A stretch of DNA of 61,665 nucleotides from Phoronis australis (taxonomy: Eukaryota; Phoronida; Phoronidae), in the NCBI GenBank assembly GCA_002633005.1, contig NMRA01000456.1, positions 1 through 61,665 on the forward strand, read 5' to 3'. Shown in pieces: positions 21,501 to 33,500 of this stretch. Both the position numbers and the translations under genes were made by a program. Below the pieces are notes generated by a model that ran no database searches, had not been told where the DNA came from, and worked only from the letters and a program-made list of their open reading frames with translations. Numbering within the stretch: the first letter of the stretch is position 1; every line of letters starts with the position of its first letter.

Positions 21501-24500
21501 AGCAGGGGAAATAATTGTACCGGTTGCCCAGAAGACGGAAATAGTACTGTTTCACACCAGGACTTGACCCAAGTATTTGACAGAGCACATGTCCCAGTTT
21601 ATCATACCTCTACACCCACTTATATCACAGAACACATGTCCCAGTTCATCATACCTCTACACTCACCTATATCACAGAGTCATGCAACAGTTCATCATAC
21701 CTCAATACCCACCTATACCACAGAGCACATGTCCCAGTTCATCATACCTCTACACCCACCTATATCACAGAGCACATGCAAAAGTTCATCATACCTCTAC
21801 ATCTACGTATACTACAGAACATAACCAACAGTTCATCATACCTCAAAACCCAGCTTCTTCCAATACTTCTGGTTCTGTTGGTTCTGTCTTTTCTGTGGTT
21901 GGTCCTCTTGCTCACTGTCAAACGCTACCTTCCTCAGTTCAAAGAGAACTTTCACTGCAGTCTACAGAAAGAAATTGTCAATGGCCAGTTACAAAAGAAG
22001 CTCTTTTTTGATACATTGAATTTATAATTTATTATCAGCAGAGCTGAAGGTGTATTGGAGACAACAATTAGGTTACATGTCAGAACATGACAGATGAAGT
22101 CCAACAGCATTTTAAACATTATGTTTCAAAATTTTCAGTAATTTATTGTTCTACCACAAGAACGTCCTGCCAGAAATACAGCACAACTGACCTGGTCCTG
22201 TGAACTATATCGGGTCAACATTCTCTCTTCTAGCAGTCCAAACAACAAGGTTTGCAGTGCGTACAGTTGATGAGCCATCTCAGAGCCAACGGATGAACTC
22301 ACGATGTTCTACAAGGCCAATTGTCAATCATAACTAAAAGGCTATCTGAGAATCGTACCCATAACTTTGTGTACATAATATACAAGGGTGTAAACTTCAA
22401 ATAAAACAGTGAAAAGCAGAAATAATGTGCACGCAGATGACATTAAACATATCATCGTGTCAAATGCAAGAATACCAAAAAGCACATCATAACAGTATAC
22501 ATATCATAGATTGTGTCTTTTGCCAGAATATGGAAAAGCAGACAACACTATACATATTATGACTCGTCTGTCTTCTGCAACAGGGAAAAGCAGATGATAT
22601 TACAAATATTGTATGGCAGATAACAATGGCAAGGCAAAAAACATCAAAGCACATCATAGATTGTGTCTCATTTTTTAAGTGCTCATGTCACTTTTACATT
22701 TACCGCATATGCATGGATTTAGGTGCGTGTGCTTTCATGAGAAGTACAGATTCCATGTATGTGCTTATATGAGAAGCACCGAATTACATGCGTGTGCTAA
22801 CATGAAAAGCACGAAATTGCTTGTAAGTGCATATGAGAAGCACAGAATTATGTACATGTGCTTATATGAAAAGCATGAAATTATGCGTGATATGTGCTTA
22901 TATGAGAAGCATTCAATTACATGCATGTGCTAATATGAAAATCACAGAATTAGGTTTATGTGCTTATTTGAGAACCACTGAATTAGGTGTACGGGGAGCA
23001 TATGTTAAAATGTGAACACTTGAGCAACAAACCTAGGACCAAGCATTACAAAATGGTAGACTACATGTTGACAAGTAATGATTCAACACTAACTATTTAA
23101 CTGCACAAGAAATGGTAAGACACACAAAAATATACCTTAATATACAAGGGCCAAACGCCCGAGTCTAGAAGTTAAACATAGGCGTATGTGCCTAATGTAT
23201 GAACCACTAAGTAAGAATGTTTGGAAAAAATGCTCTATTTTGGACGTAGGCACAAGTGTGTATAGTAAGTAAGTGCATGTATATGGCAACAATGTTTGTT
23301 AAGGTTTCAGACTTTAGGCAAATATCCTGTCTTCACAGTCCAAAAATATGAGTGACAAATGGGTCATTAATACCAGCCACAACAGGGAGCAGGAACATTA
23401 GAGAACACTTAACCGCACAACAGGTACTTACTTGCAGGATGATGTTACGGACAGATTTTGTCTGCAGCCTATCAGCAATGACCTGAAAGATTGAAATGAA
23501 AGCAAATTTGACATTGGAGGCAATCAAGACAAAGTTTTAAAACCAATGTATAAGCCATGCACATGGTTGTATTAAGTCAATATCTCGCAGCATTCAGTTA
23601 TCCAAACTTTTTCGAATTGTGACAATTTTTAAACTCTACATTTTGTAACACTTTTCTTCTACTTTTCAAGTGCAAGCAAGATTAGTTGTTCAAATCTTTT
23701 CCCAACATTAACTGTGCAATTTAATTATAAATTCATGTACTTGCCTTCTTTTGTTCAAGACTCGCTTTCATGAACATCGCATTGATCAGGGCAACAGCAC
23801 ACTTCTGTATCTCTGGATTTGGTCTGCAATTTCCAAAGTCAGGCATGAAAAAAGTTACGGCACCAAGATAGCAGACATTGTCGCCTATATGACATAAAGA
23901 CTGTTTTTATTATGTTACCCTTCAACAGTGCCTTTAGGCAGCGCACTCCCACAATCCTTTGTGTTTTCAAGTACTTATTTAGTGGAAATAATTGCATTCA
24001 ACAGTGAAAATGCAGATTGAAACAGAGTTAAAAACGCTTAATTAACTCAGAGCATATCTTGGCAATAGTCATATATAACCTGCCCACATTTTGAGAACCA
24101 GTTTGATGTCCATAACTCAATTGAGCAAACAGGTTCTCAAAATGCGGGCCTGTTATATCCGACTACCACCCCCATGTCTTTGAATGATAATTGTTAAGCG
24201 ATATGAAGGTCCAACATCTCTAAGATTAACGCTCACAGGGGTAAAATTCTCGGCTTGGAAACAATGTGACTGATACTCCAGCATATACAAGATCAACACC
24301 TAATGTAACAAAACACCATTCATATCAAATGGGCTCACATAAACTGAACTTGATCAATACCTATTGTTTGTTGGTTCATCTTCTAAAAAAATTCATAGAT
24401 TTTCATTGTAAAGACGGGATACTAAATTAAAAAAAATGTGCTTCTAATTTTACAGTTTACACAAAATTATGCAAAGCAAAAATGCCATTTTTCATACAAA

Positions 24501-27500
24501 ATAGCAACATTATTTACCAACAAGAGCAATGCAGAGTGTTGAAATGCTCCCACGAATGCACCGCAAATGGTGTGCTTCCAGGGGTGTTTATTTCTATCAT
24601 AAAAATGACCACTAGATGGCGCAAAATAGATCAAATCCATCCAAAAACAGGAATATGCCATCACTTTTCAAATAGAAAGCTACTTATAAAATTTTATAAA
24701 AATCCATACAGGAACTTCAAAGACACAAAGGTAAATGTAAAAAACTAAAATTGACACTAAGGGACACACCGCTAGCCAGATCCGTCTGAAAGTCGCCGTC
24801 GTCCGTTGTCAACTCCATATAAATATACTAGCTAAATTTAGTAAAGATCCTGCAGAGTGTTTAGAAGATACAGCCATGGGTGCAAAAACAAGCAAAACTG
24901 CCACTAGTAGGCGCCACAGTAGTCGAAGTCATCAGAAAATCATCGTCAGCCGTCCTCTTCAAAGAAAGAAAATAAATGCCAATTTTTATAATCATCCTTA
25001 GAGTGGTTCGGCTGATAGATGGTGGACGCCAAAAAACGGACTCAAAAACAGCAAACATTGCCACTAGGTGGCGCAAAATACCTAGAATCAGTCCGGAAAT
25101 GGGAGGATCTCACTAATAGATGCCTATAGGTCAAATTTCATGAAAATCTGTCGAGGGCCTTTGAAGATACAGAGGTAAATGTAAAAATGTAACATTGCCA
25201 CTAGAGGCACACCGGTAGTTGGATCCATCCGTTGGATCCATCCGTTGGATCCATGCTCACGCCATCCCATTCATGAAGGAAACACGTGTTCAAAATTTCG
25301 TGATTATACAAAAGATTTTGGATATAGAGCAGCGGACATCAGACGCCGGACAGATGGGCCTACAGATATGATGGCATAATGCGTCCATATAATAATGTGG
25401 GAGCACACAAATGACACGAGCACATGTCAATTGGATTGTACAACTTACACCTCAAGTGAGAAGATTAACATTATCAGCCAGTCACAAAAACTGCAGATAC
25501 AAGGTCTCTGGTATTTACTTAGTATACAAAGGAGCACGGTCACATTACATGGACCATGAAATGAGATTGTCCGCAACACAACAATATAATTCATCAAATT
25601 GATTTTCGTCCATTTTTAAAGGCTGAGTAAATATTAATAAAATGTTAATTTATTATGCATTTGTTTCACCATAACTGCACAATACAAACAAGGCTGACGA
25701 TGGAGACGATGCTTATTTTTATTCAGAAACTGGACAAAATAAGATTGTCCAGCAAATTATGCGCTATGAAAACTGTTGGTCAGAGTGCATGACTCACACG
25801 GTCAGGTGCTGCACAAGACTGTCAGGTGACACTTCCTGTTCTACCAGAGTCTTGGTTGAACTTTGCAGTACAATCGACTCGAGGATCTCCAATGACGACT
25901 GGAGAGCTATAGGATCGATATCAGCCAATTTCTTTTTGTTGTTTATCACATAGCTGGACACCTACAAGAAACGAGTCAAATTTATCTTTAAACCAGGGCA
26001 ATGTCCTTGTAAAAGACTCAGGGGTTCAATTTGTACTTGCTGGCTTCCCTCGCCTTCTTAAATGCACAGTTTATTTAAAAAACTATCAGTCTAATATGGC
26101 GGTGAACAAGCACATGGAATGCAAAGCATGCCGTTAAATTACAACTTTAAAGCAATCTCATCGGTGACAATTCTCTTCAAGTATATCTTTAATTAAATTC
26201 CATTAACAAAGTTCTTGTTCAAGGAAAATGTGGACATTTACTGATGAAAAATTCTATGGCACCAGTGGACACATGTCTACTTTCAGACTCAACCAGCAAA
26301 GTTAAGTTAACTTTCCATGATTTCAGACTCATTTGGGCTTTAAATGGAGTGAGTTGGTGCAAGACAAATCTTAAGTGTTGTCTGCTCTTATTCCAATGAT
26401 CTTGTGTGATACCTACTGTTTTGATAAACTGGGACTCCAGTACATCCCACGACACTATCCCATGATCCATCAGCTCAACAAATGCCTTGAGTAGATATGC
26501 AAGAGACTCGCCAGAACTGCAAGTAGAGAGCCACACATTAAAAGTGTATTAAATATCGCAAAAATGAAAACAAGTAGGCACAAATCTCACACAGAAGCCT
26601 GGTCATCTCCAATGTCTTGTGACTGAGAGAATGGTAGCGTTGGACCTGGTTAACACATAGGTACTGAACACACTGAACGCACAATTAATCACCACCACTA
26701 ACTATTAAGACTGCATAAGCCAAGATATATATTAAGTTGTTCTTTAATGAATATCCGGAGTTATTGAATGCACCCACATAATCCTATGTTTAAGATCTCG
26801 AAGATTGAGACGTTAAAACAGAGTAATATTGATGACTGCCATCCAAGCGATGAGAATATCTAAATATACAAATTGCAAGGCGGTTCTTGTCTTTCTGTTG
26901 CTCTATTGCAACGACTGTGTAAAACGGTACCTACTAATACAACAGGTGGCACTATCAGTCACCAGCCCCATGTGATCAGCAAACGGTACCCACCTCAACC
27001 AAGAGCTTTGCCGCTAATGTGTGGGCTTCAAACAATGACGTCACGTGGTGCTTTACCGATCACTGGATTACTGTATCTTTTAATACTAAGCCACAATCTC
27101 AAGAATGTTATAAGGGATCACTTTTTGTTTGGATGATAGAACAATGAAAACAAAATGTCAGAATCTTCAGACTTTCTTGATGATGCTAAACTGCGACCAA
27201 TGCAACAGCTAAATTAGTGTTGATACAGTGTGCATTTTTGATTACCCGTAATATGCCAGGTGTCATTCGCATTAAATCCCTGTCCTATGGCATTAACTTA
27301 CTCATGATATATGCTTCAAACAAATTGGTAAACAGTTCCGCTTCTAACACTGACATCATTTTTGATTGTGTGGTAAAAAGAATAAAATTTCTGTACTACC
27401 ATCCAAGTTAACTACAAATCTGCTTTGAAAAAAAACATGCCATGACCAAACCCTACAGAACTACACTGAAGAAAATGTGTGAAATCCAAGTTAAGTTTGG

Positions 27501-30500
27501 GATTGGTGTCTGTAACGAATCATCATCAGCATAATCACATTCACAAGCAAGGCCTCTGTGTTTGTAGTTTACCTTTGCAACAACTACTCACGTCTCTGTC
27601 TAATATATACAAGCATCACAACCTGCCAGCAGTAAAGTGCTTGGTCGAGTGTGTACCTTTTGCAAGTGATCAGTAGAAACGACATAGTGCAATTCTCCCA
27701 TTTGAAACATGAGAATAAAGAAAGTAACAATACTCCAATGTACAGAAATTGAGGTTTCTCTTATGCACGTCAATACATTGTGTTAAGTTTGTCAAAAATG
27801 TAATATGCCGCATCACAAAAGAATTGACAGCTGTATTAAATGACAGCTAACAAGTGTCAATTGTAAGGAAACCCCAAACATTTTCCTACGAATGGGCACT
27901 GCCTAATATTGTTTGCTTGTCGATTCATTCCGTCAGTAAGTATACTCACTACTTGTTTGTCTCCACCATGGAAATCAACATATTCATGCCGCTCTTGTTA
28001 ATGAACTCTGTAGCAAATGTTATGTCAGACGAGAACTTGGACAACTGTTTGAAGGCGGCTGCTTTTTCCTGCAGTGTACCTGTGCTCAGTTGTTGGATGA
28101 TAGTGTCGACAGTTTTAAGCTGAAATAGAAGTGTATAAATAAGTCAAATAAGTTGGAAGCAAATCGAGTGCATATAAAGAAGTTCAACAACCCACAACTT
28201 GAAACAAAGAAAGAAACTCAGAGAGACTGACAAGCCAACAAATTCCACACACGAGTTCCATTTATAGTACAGATATTGTGGAAAATTAGAGAACTGATCT
28301 GGCCTTGAATGCTTCCCCCTACCCCCCCCCCCCTGAGACAATATTGATACAAAATATCATTTGCTCTTCAAACACATGAAAACTACAAAATGGTTGCGAT
28401 AATGGTTGTTCGCTTAAGTTGTACACCCATTATGAGACTCCTATGTCAAAAAATAGAGTAATGCAAAGCGTTGCTATATGTCCACTGGGTGCACCGCATG
28501 CAGTACAGATACAAGAAATAACTGTATATTTTAAACATTCTCACTAGAGGGAGCACTACCAGTAAACTTAATATAGCCTCCAAGGGGAGCAAAGCAAGTT
28601 CACCAAAAACTTAACTCCATGAACATTGATAAATTAATTTGGTAGATACCACGGNNNNNNNNNNNNNNNNNNNNNNNNNNNNNNNNNNNNNNNNNNNNNN
28701 NNNNNNNNNNNNNNNNNNNNNNNNNNNNNNNNNNNNNNNNNNNNNNNNNNNNNNNNNNNNNNNNNNNNNNNNNNNNNNNNNNNNNNNNNNNNNNNNNNNN
28801 NNNNNNNNNNNNNNNNNNNNNNNNNNNNNNNNNNNNNNNNNNNNNNNNNNNNNNNNNNNNNNNNNNNNNNNNNNNNNNNNNNNNNNNNNNNNNNNNNNNN
28901 NNNNNNNNNNNNNNNNNNNNNNNNNNNNNNNNNNNNNNNNNNNNNNNNNNNNNNNNNNNNNNNNNNNNNNNNNNNNNNNNNNNNNNNNNNNNNNNNNNNN
29001 NNNNNNNNNNNNNNNNNNNNNNNNNNNNNNNNNNNNNNNNNNNNNNNNNNNNNNNNNNNNNNNNNNNNNNNNNNNNNNNNNNNNNNNNNNNNNNNNNNNN
29101 NNNNNNNNNNNNNNNNNNNNNNNNNNNNNNNNNNNNNNNNNNNNNNNNNNNNNNNNNNNNNNNNNNNNNNNNNNNNNNNNNNNNNNNNNNNNNNNNNNNN
29201 NNNNNNNNNNNNNNNNNNNNNNNNNNNNNNNNNNNNNNNNNNNNNNNNNNNNNNNNNNNNNNNNNNNNNNNNNNNNNNNNNNNNNNNNNNNNNNNNNNNN
29301 NNNNNNNNNNNNNNNNNNNNNNNNNNNNNNNNNNNNNNNNNNNNNNNNNNNNNNNNNNNNNNNNNNNNNNNNNNNNNNNNNNNNNNNNNNNNNNNNNNNN
29401 NNNNNNNNNNNNNNNNNNNNNNNNNNNNNNNNNNNNNNNNNNNNNNNNNNNNNNNNNNNNNNNNNNNNNNNNNNNNNNNNNNNNNNNNNNNNNNNNNNNN
29501 NNNNNNNNNNNNNNNNNNNNNNNNNNNNNNNNNNNNNNNNNNNNNNNNNNNNNNNTAAAAATGGCCACTAGGTGGCGCAAACTATGTCGAATCCATCCGA
29601 AAACGGCAGGATAGCGTCATCTCACTACTAGGTGCCTACATACCAAATTTCATGAAAATCCGTTCAGGACTTTTGAAGATACAAAGGTAAGCGTAAAAAA
29701 CTAAAATTGCCACTAGGGGGCACACCGGTAGTCGGATCCGTCCGAAAGTTCGCACATGCCGTCCCATTCATGAATGGAACATATGTGCCAAATTTCATGA
29801 ACGTATGTCAAAGGGTTTTGGAGATAGAGCAGCGGACGCCGGACGCCGGACGCCGGACGGACGCCGCCCGGACGGACGGACGGACGGACGGACGGACGGA
29901 CAGAGATGACGGCATAATGCGTCCACATATAAATATGTGGGCGCATAAAAACATTAAAGCATACCATAGATTGTGTCTCATTTTTTAAGTGCTCATGTCA
30001 CTTTTACATTTACTGTATATGCATGGATTTAGGTGCGTGTGCTTTTATGAGAAGTACAAATTTCATGTATGTGCTTATATGAGACGCACCGAATTACATG
30101 CATGTGCTAATATGAAAATCACAAAATTGCTTGCAAGTGCATATGAGAAGCACGGAATTATGTACAAGTGCTTACATGAAAAGCATGAAATTATGTGTAT
30201 GTGCTTATATGAGAAGCACGGAATTACATGCATGTGCTAATATGAAAATCACATAATTAGGTCTATGTGCTTATTTGAGAACCACTGAATTAGGTGTACG
30301 GGGAGCATATGTTAAAACGTGAACACTTGAGCAACAAACCTAGGACCAAGCATTACAAAATGGTAGACTACATGTTGACAAGTAATGACTCAACACTAAC
30401 TAGTATTTAAATGCACAAAAAATGGTAAGACACACAAAAATATACCTTACTATACAAGGGCCAGACGCCTGAGTCTAGAAGTTAAACATAGGCGTATGTG

Positions 30501-33500
30501 CCTATGTATGAGCCACTAAGTAAAAATGTTTGGAAAAAAACGCTCTATTTTGGACGTAGGCACAAGTGTGTATAGTAAGTAAGTGCATGTATATGGCAAC
30601 AATGTTCATTAAGTTTTCAGACTTTAGGCAAATATCCTGTCTTCACAGTCCAAAAATATGAGTTACAAATGGGTCATTAATACCAGCCACAACAGGGAGC
30701 AGGAACATTAGAGAACACTTAACCGCACAACAGGCACTTACTTGCAGGATGATGTTACGGACAGATTTTGTCTGCAGCCTATCAGCAATGACCTGAAAGA
30801 TTGAAATGAAAGCAAATTTGAAATTGGAGGCACTTACGACAAAGTTTTAAAACCAGTGTATAAGTATGGTTGTATTAATTCAATATCTCACAGCATTCAG
30901 TTATCCAAACTTTTTTTCGAATTGTGACAGTTTTTAAACTCTATATTTTATAACACTTTTCTTCCACTTTTCAAGTGCAAGCAAAATTAGTTGTTCAAAT
31001 CTTTTCCCAACATTTACTATGCAATTTAATTATAAATTCATGTACTTGCCTTCTTTTGTTCAAGACTCGCTTTCATGAACATCGCATTGATCAGGGCAAC
31101 AGCACACTTCTGTATCTCTGGATTTGGTCTGCAATTTCCAATGTCAGGCATGAAAAAAGTTACGGCACCAAGATAGCAGACATTGTCGCCTATATGACAT
31201 AAAGACTGTTTTTATTATGTTACCATTATCCTTCACAAGTGCCTTTAGGCAGCGCACTCCCACAATCCTTTGTGTTTTCAAGTACTTATTTAGTGGAAAT
31301 AATTGCATTCAACAGTGAAAATGCAGATTGAAACAGAGTTAAAAACGCTTAAATAACTCAGAGCATATCTTGGCAATAGTCATATATAACCTGCCCACAT
31401 TTTGAGAACCAGTTTGATGTCCATAACTCAGTTGAGCAAACAGGTTCTCAAAATGCGGGCCTGTTATATCCGACTATCACCCCCATGTCTTTGAATGATA
31501 ATTGTTAAGCGATCTGAAGGTCTAACACCTCTAAGATTAACGCTCACAGGGGTAACATTCTCGGCTTGGAAACAATGTGACTGATAGTCCAGCATATACA
31601 AGATCACCACCTAATGTAACAAAACACCATTCATATCAAATGTGCTCACATAAACTGAACTTGGTCAATACCTATTGTTTGTTGGTTCATCTTCTAAAAA
31701 AATTCATAGATTTTCATTTGTAAAGACGGGATACTAAATTCAAAAAAAATGTGCTTCTAATTATACAGTTTACACAACATTATGCAAAGCAAAAATGCCA
31801 TTTTTCATACAAAATAGAAACATTATTTACCAACAAGAGCAATGCAGAGCGTTGAAATGCCCCCACGAATGCACCGCAAATGGTGTGCTTCTAGGGGTGT
31901 TTATTTCTATCATAAAAATGACCACTAGATGGCGCAAAATAGATCAAATCCATCCAAAAACAGGAACATGCCATTACTTTTCAAATAGAAAGCTACTTAT
32001 AAAATTTTATAAAAATCCATTAAGGAACTTCAAAGACACAAAGGTAAATGTAAAAAACTAAAATTGACACTAAGGGACACACCGCTAGCCAGATCCGTCT
32101 GAAAGTCGCCGTCGTCCGTTGTCAACTCCATATAAATATACTAGCTAAATTTAGTAAAGATCCTGCTGAGTGTTTAGGAGATACAGCCATGGGCGCAAAA
32201 ACAAACAAAACTGCCACTAGTAGGCGCCACAGTAGTCGAAGTCATCAGAAAATCATCGTCAGCCGTCCTCTTCAAAGAAAGAAAATAAATGCCAGTTTTT
32301 ATAATCATCCTTAGAGTGGTTCGGCTGATAGATGGTGGACGCCAAAAAACGGACTCAAAAACATTGCCACTAGGTGGCGCAAAATACCTAGAATCCGTCC
32401 GGAAATGGGAGGATCTCACTAATAGATGCCTATAGGTCAAATTTTATGAAAATCTGTCAAGGGCCTTTGAAGATACAGAGGTAAATGTAAAAATGTAACA
32501 TTGCCACTAGGGGCACACCGGTAGTTGGATCCATTCGTTGGATCCATGCTCACGCCATCCCATTCATGAAGGAAACACGTGTTCAAAATTTCGTGATTAT
32601 ACAAAAGATTTTGGATATAGAGCAGCGGACATCAGACGCCGGACAGATGGGCCTACAGATATGATGGCATAATGCGTCCACCTATTATGTGGGCGCATAC
32701 AAGTGACACAAGCACATGTCAATTGGATTGTACAACTTACACCTCAAGTGAGAAGGTTAATATTCTCAGCCAGTCATAAAAAGCAGATACAAGGTCTCTG
32801 GTATTTACTTAGTATACAAAGGAGCACGGTCACATTACATGGACCATGAAATGAGATTGTCCGCAACACAACAATGTAATTCATCAAATTGATTTTCTTC
32901 CATTTTTAAAGGCTGTCAAGTAAATATTAATAAAATGTTAATTTATTATGCATTTGTTTCACCATAACTGCACAATACAAACAAAACTGACGATGGAGAC
33001 GATGCTTATTTTTATTCAGAAACTGGACAAAATAAGATTGTCCAGCAAATTATGTGCTATGAAAACTGTTGGTCAGCGTGCATGACTCACACGGTCAGGT
33101 GCTGCACAAGGCTGTCAGGTGACACTTCCTGTTCTACCAGAGTCTTGGTTGAACTTTGCAGTACAATCGACTCGAGGATCTCCAATGACGACTGGAGAGC
33201 TATGGGATCGATATCAGCCAATTTCTTTTTGTTGTTAATCACATAGCTGGACACCTGCAAGAAACGAGTCAAATTTATCTTTAAACCAGGGCAATGTCCT
33301 TGTAAAAGAGGCAGGGGTTCCATTTGTACTTGCTGGCTTGCTTCGCCTTTTTAAATGCACAGTTTATTTAAAAAACTATCAGTCTAATATGGCGGTGAAC
33401 AAGCACATGGAATCCAAAGCATGCCAATAAATTACAACTTTAAAGCAGTCTCATCTGTGACGATTCTCTTCAAGTTCTCTTCAAAGTTCTTGTTCAAGGA

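Larger units (their letters stand above)
22636..28654. repeat. Tandem or haplotypic duplicate, copy A (~6.0 kb)
   Basis: Collinear with 29942-35886 along its whole length, with a few percent substitutions and several indels. It contains ELMO exons 5-9 and their introns. It ends at the 901 N gap, while the second copy continues past the equivalent point. Confidence 0.93.

Noticed and set aside
21459-22027. Three overlapping plus-strand open frames rich in His/Ser/Pro
   Set aside because: They translate the 47 bp minisatellite and the antisense of ELMO exon 11.
28600-29580. Frames of 310-326 codons on both strands across the second gap
   Set aside because: Produced by N's alone.
29707-29988. 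Open frames rich in Arg/Thr/Asp or Pro/Ser/Val repeats
   Set aside because: They translate the (GGAC)n microsatellite.
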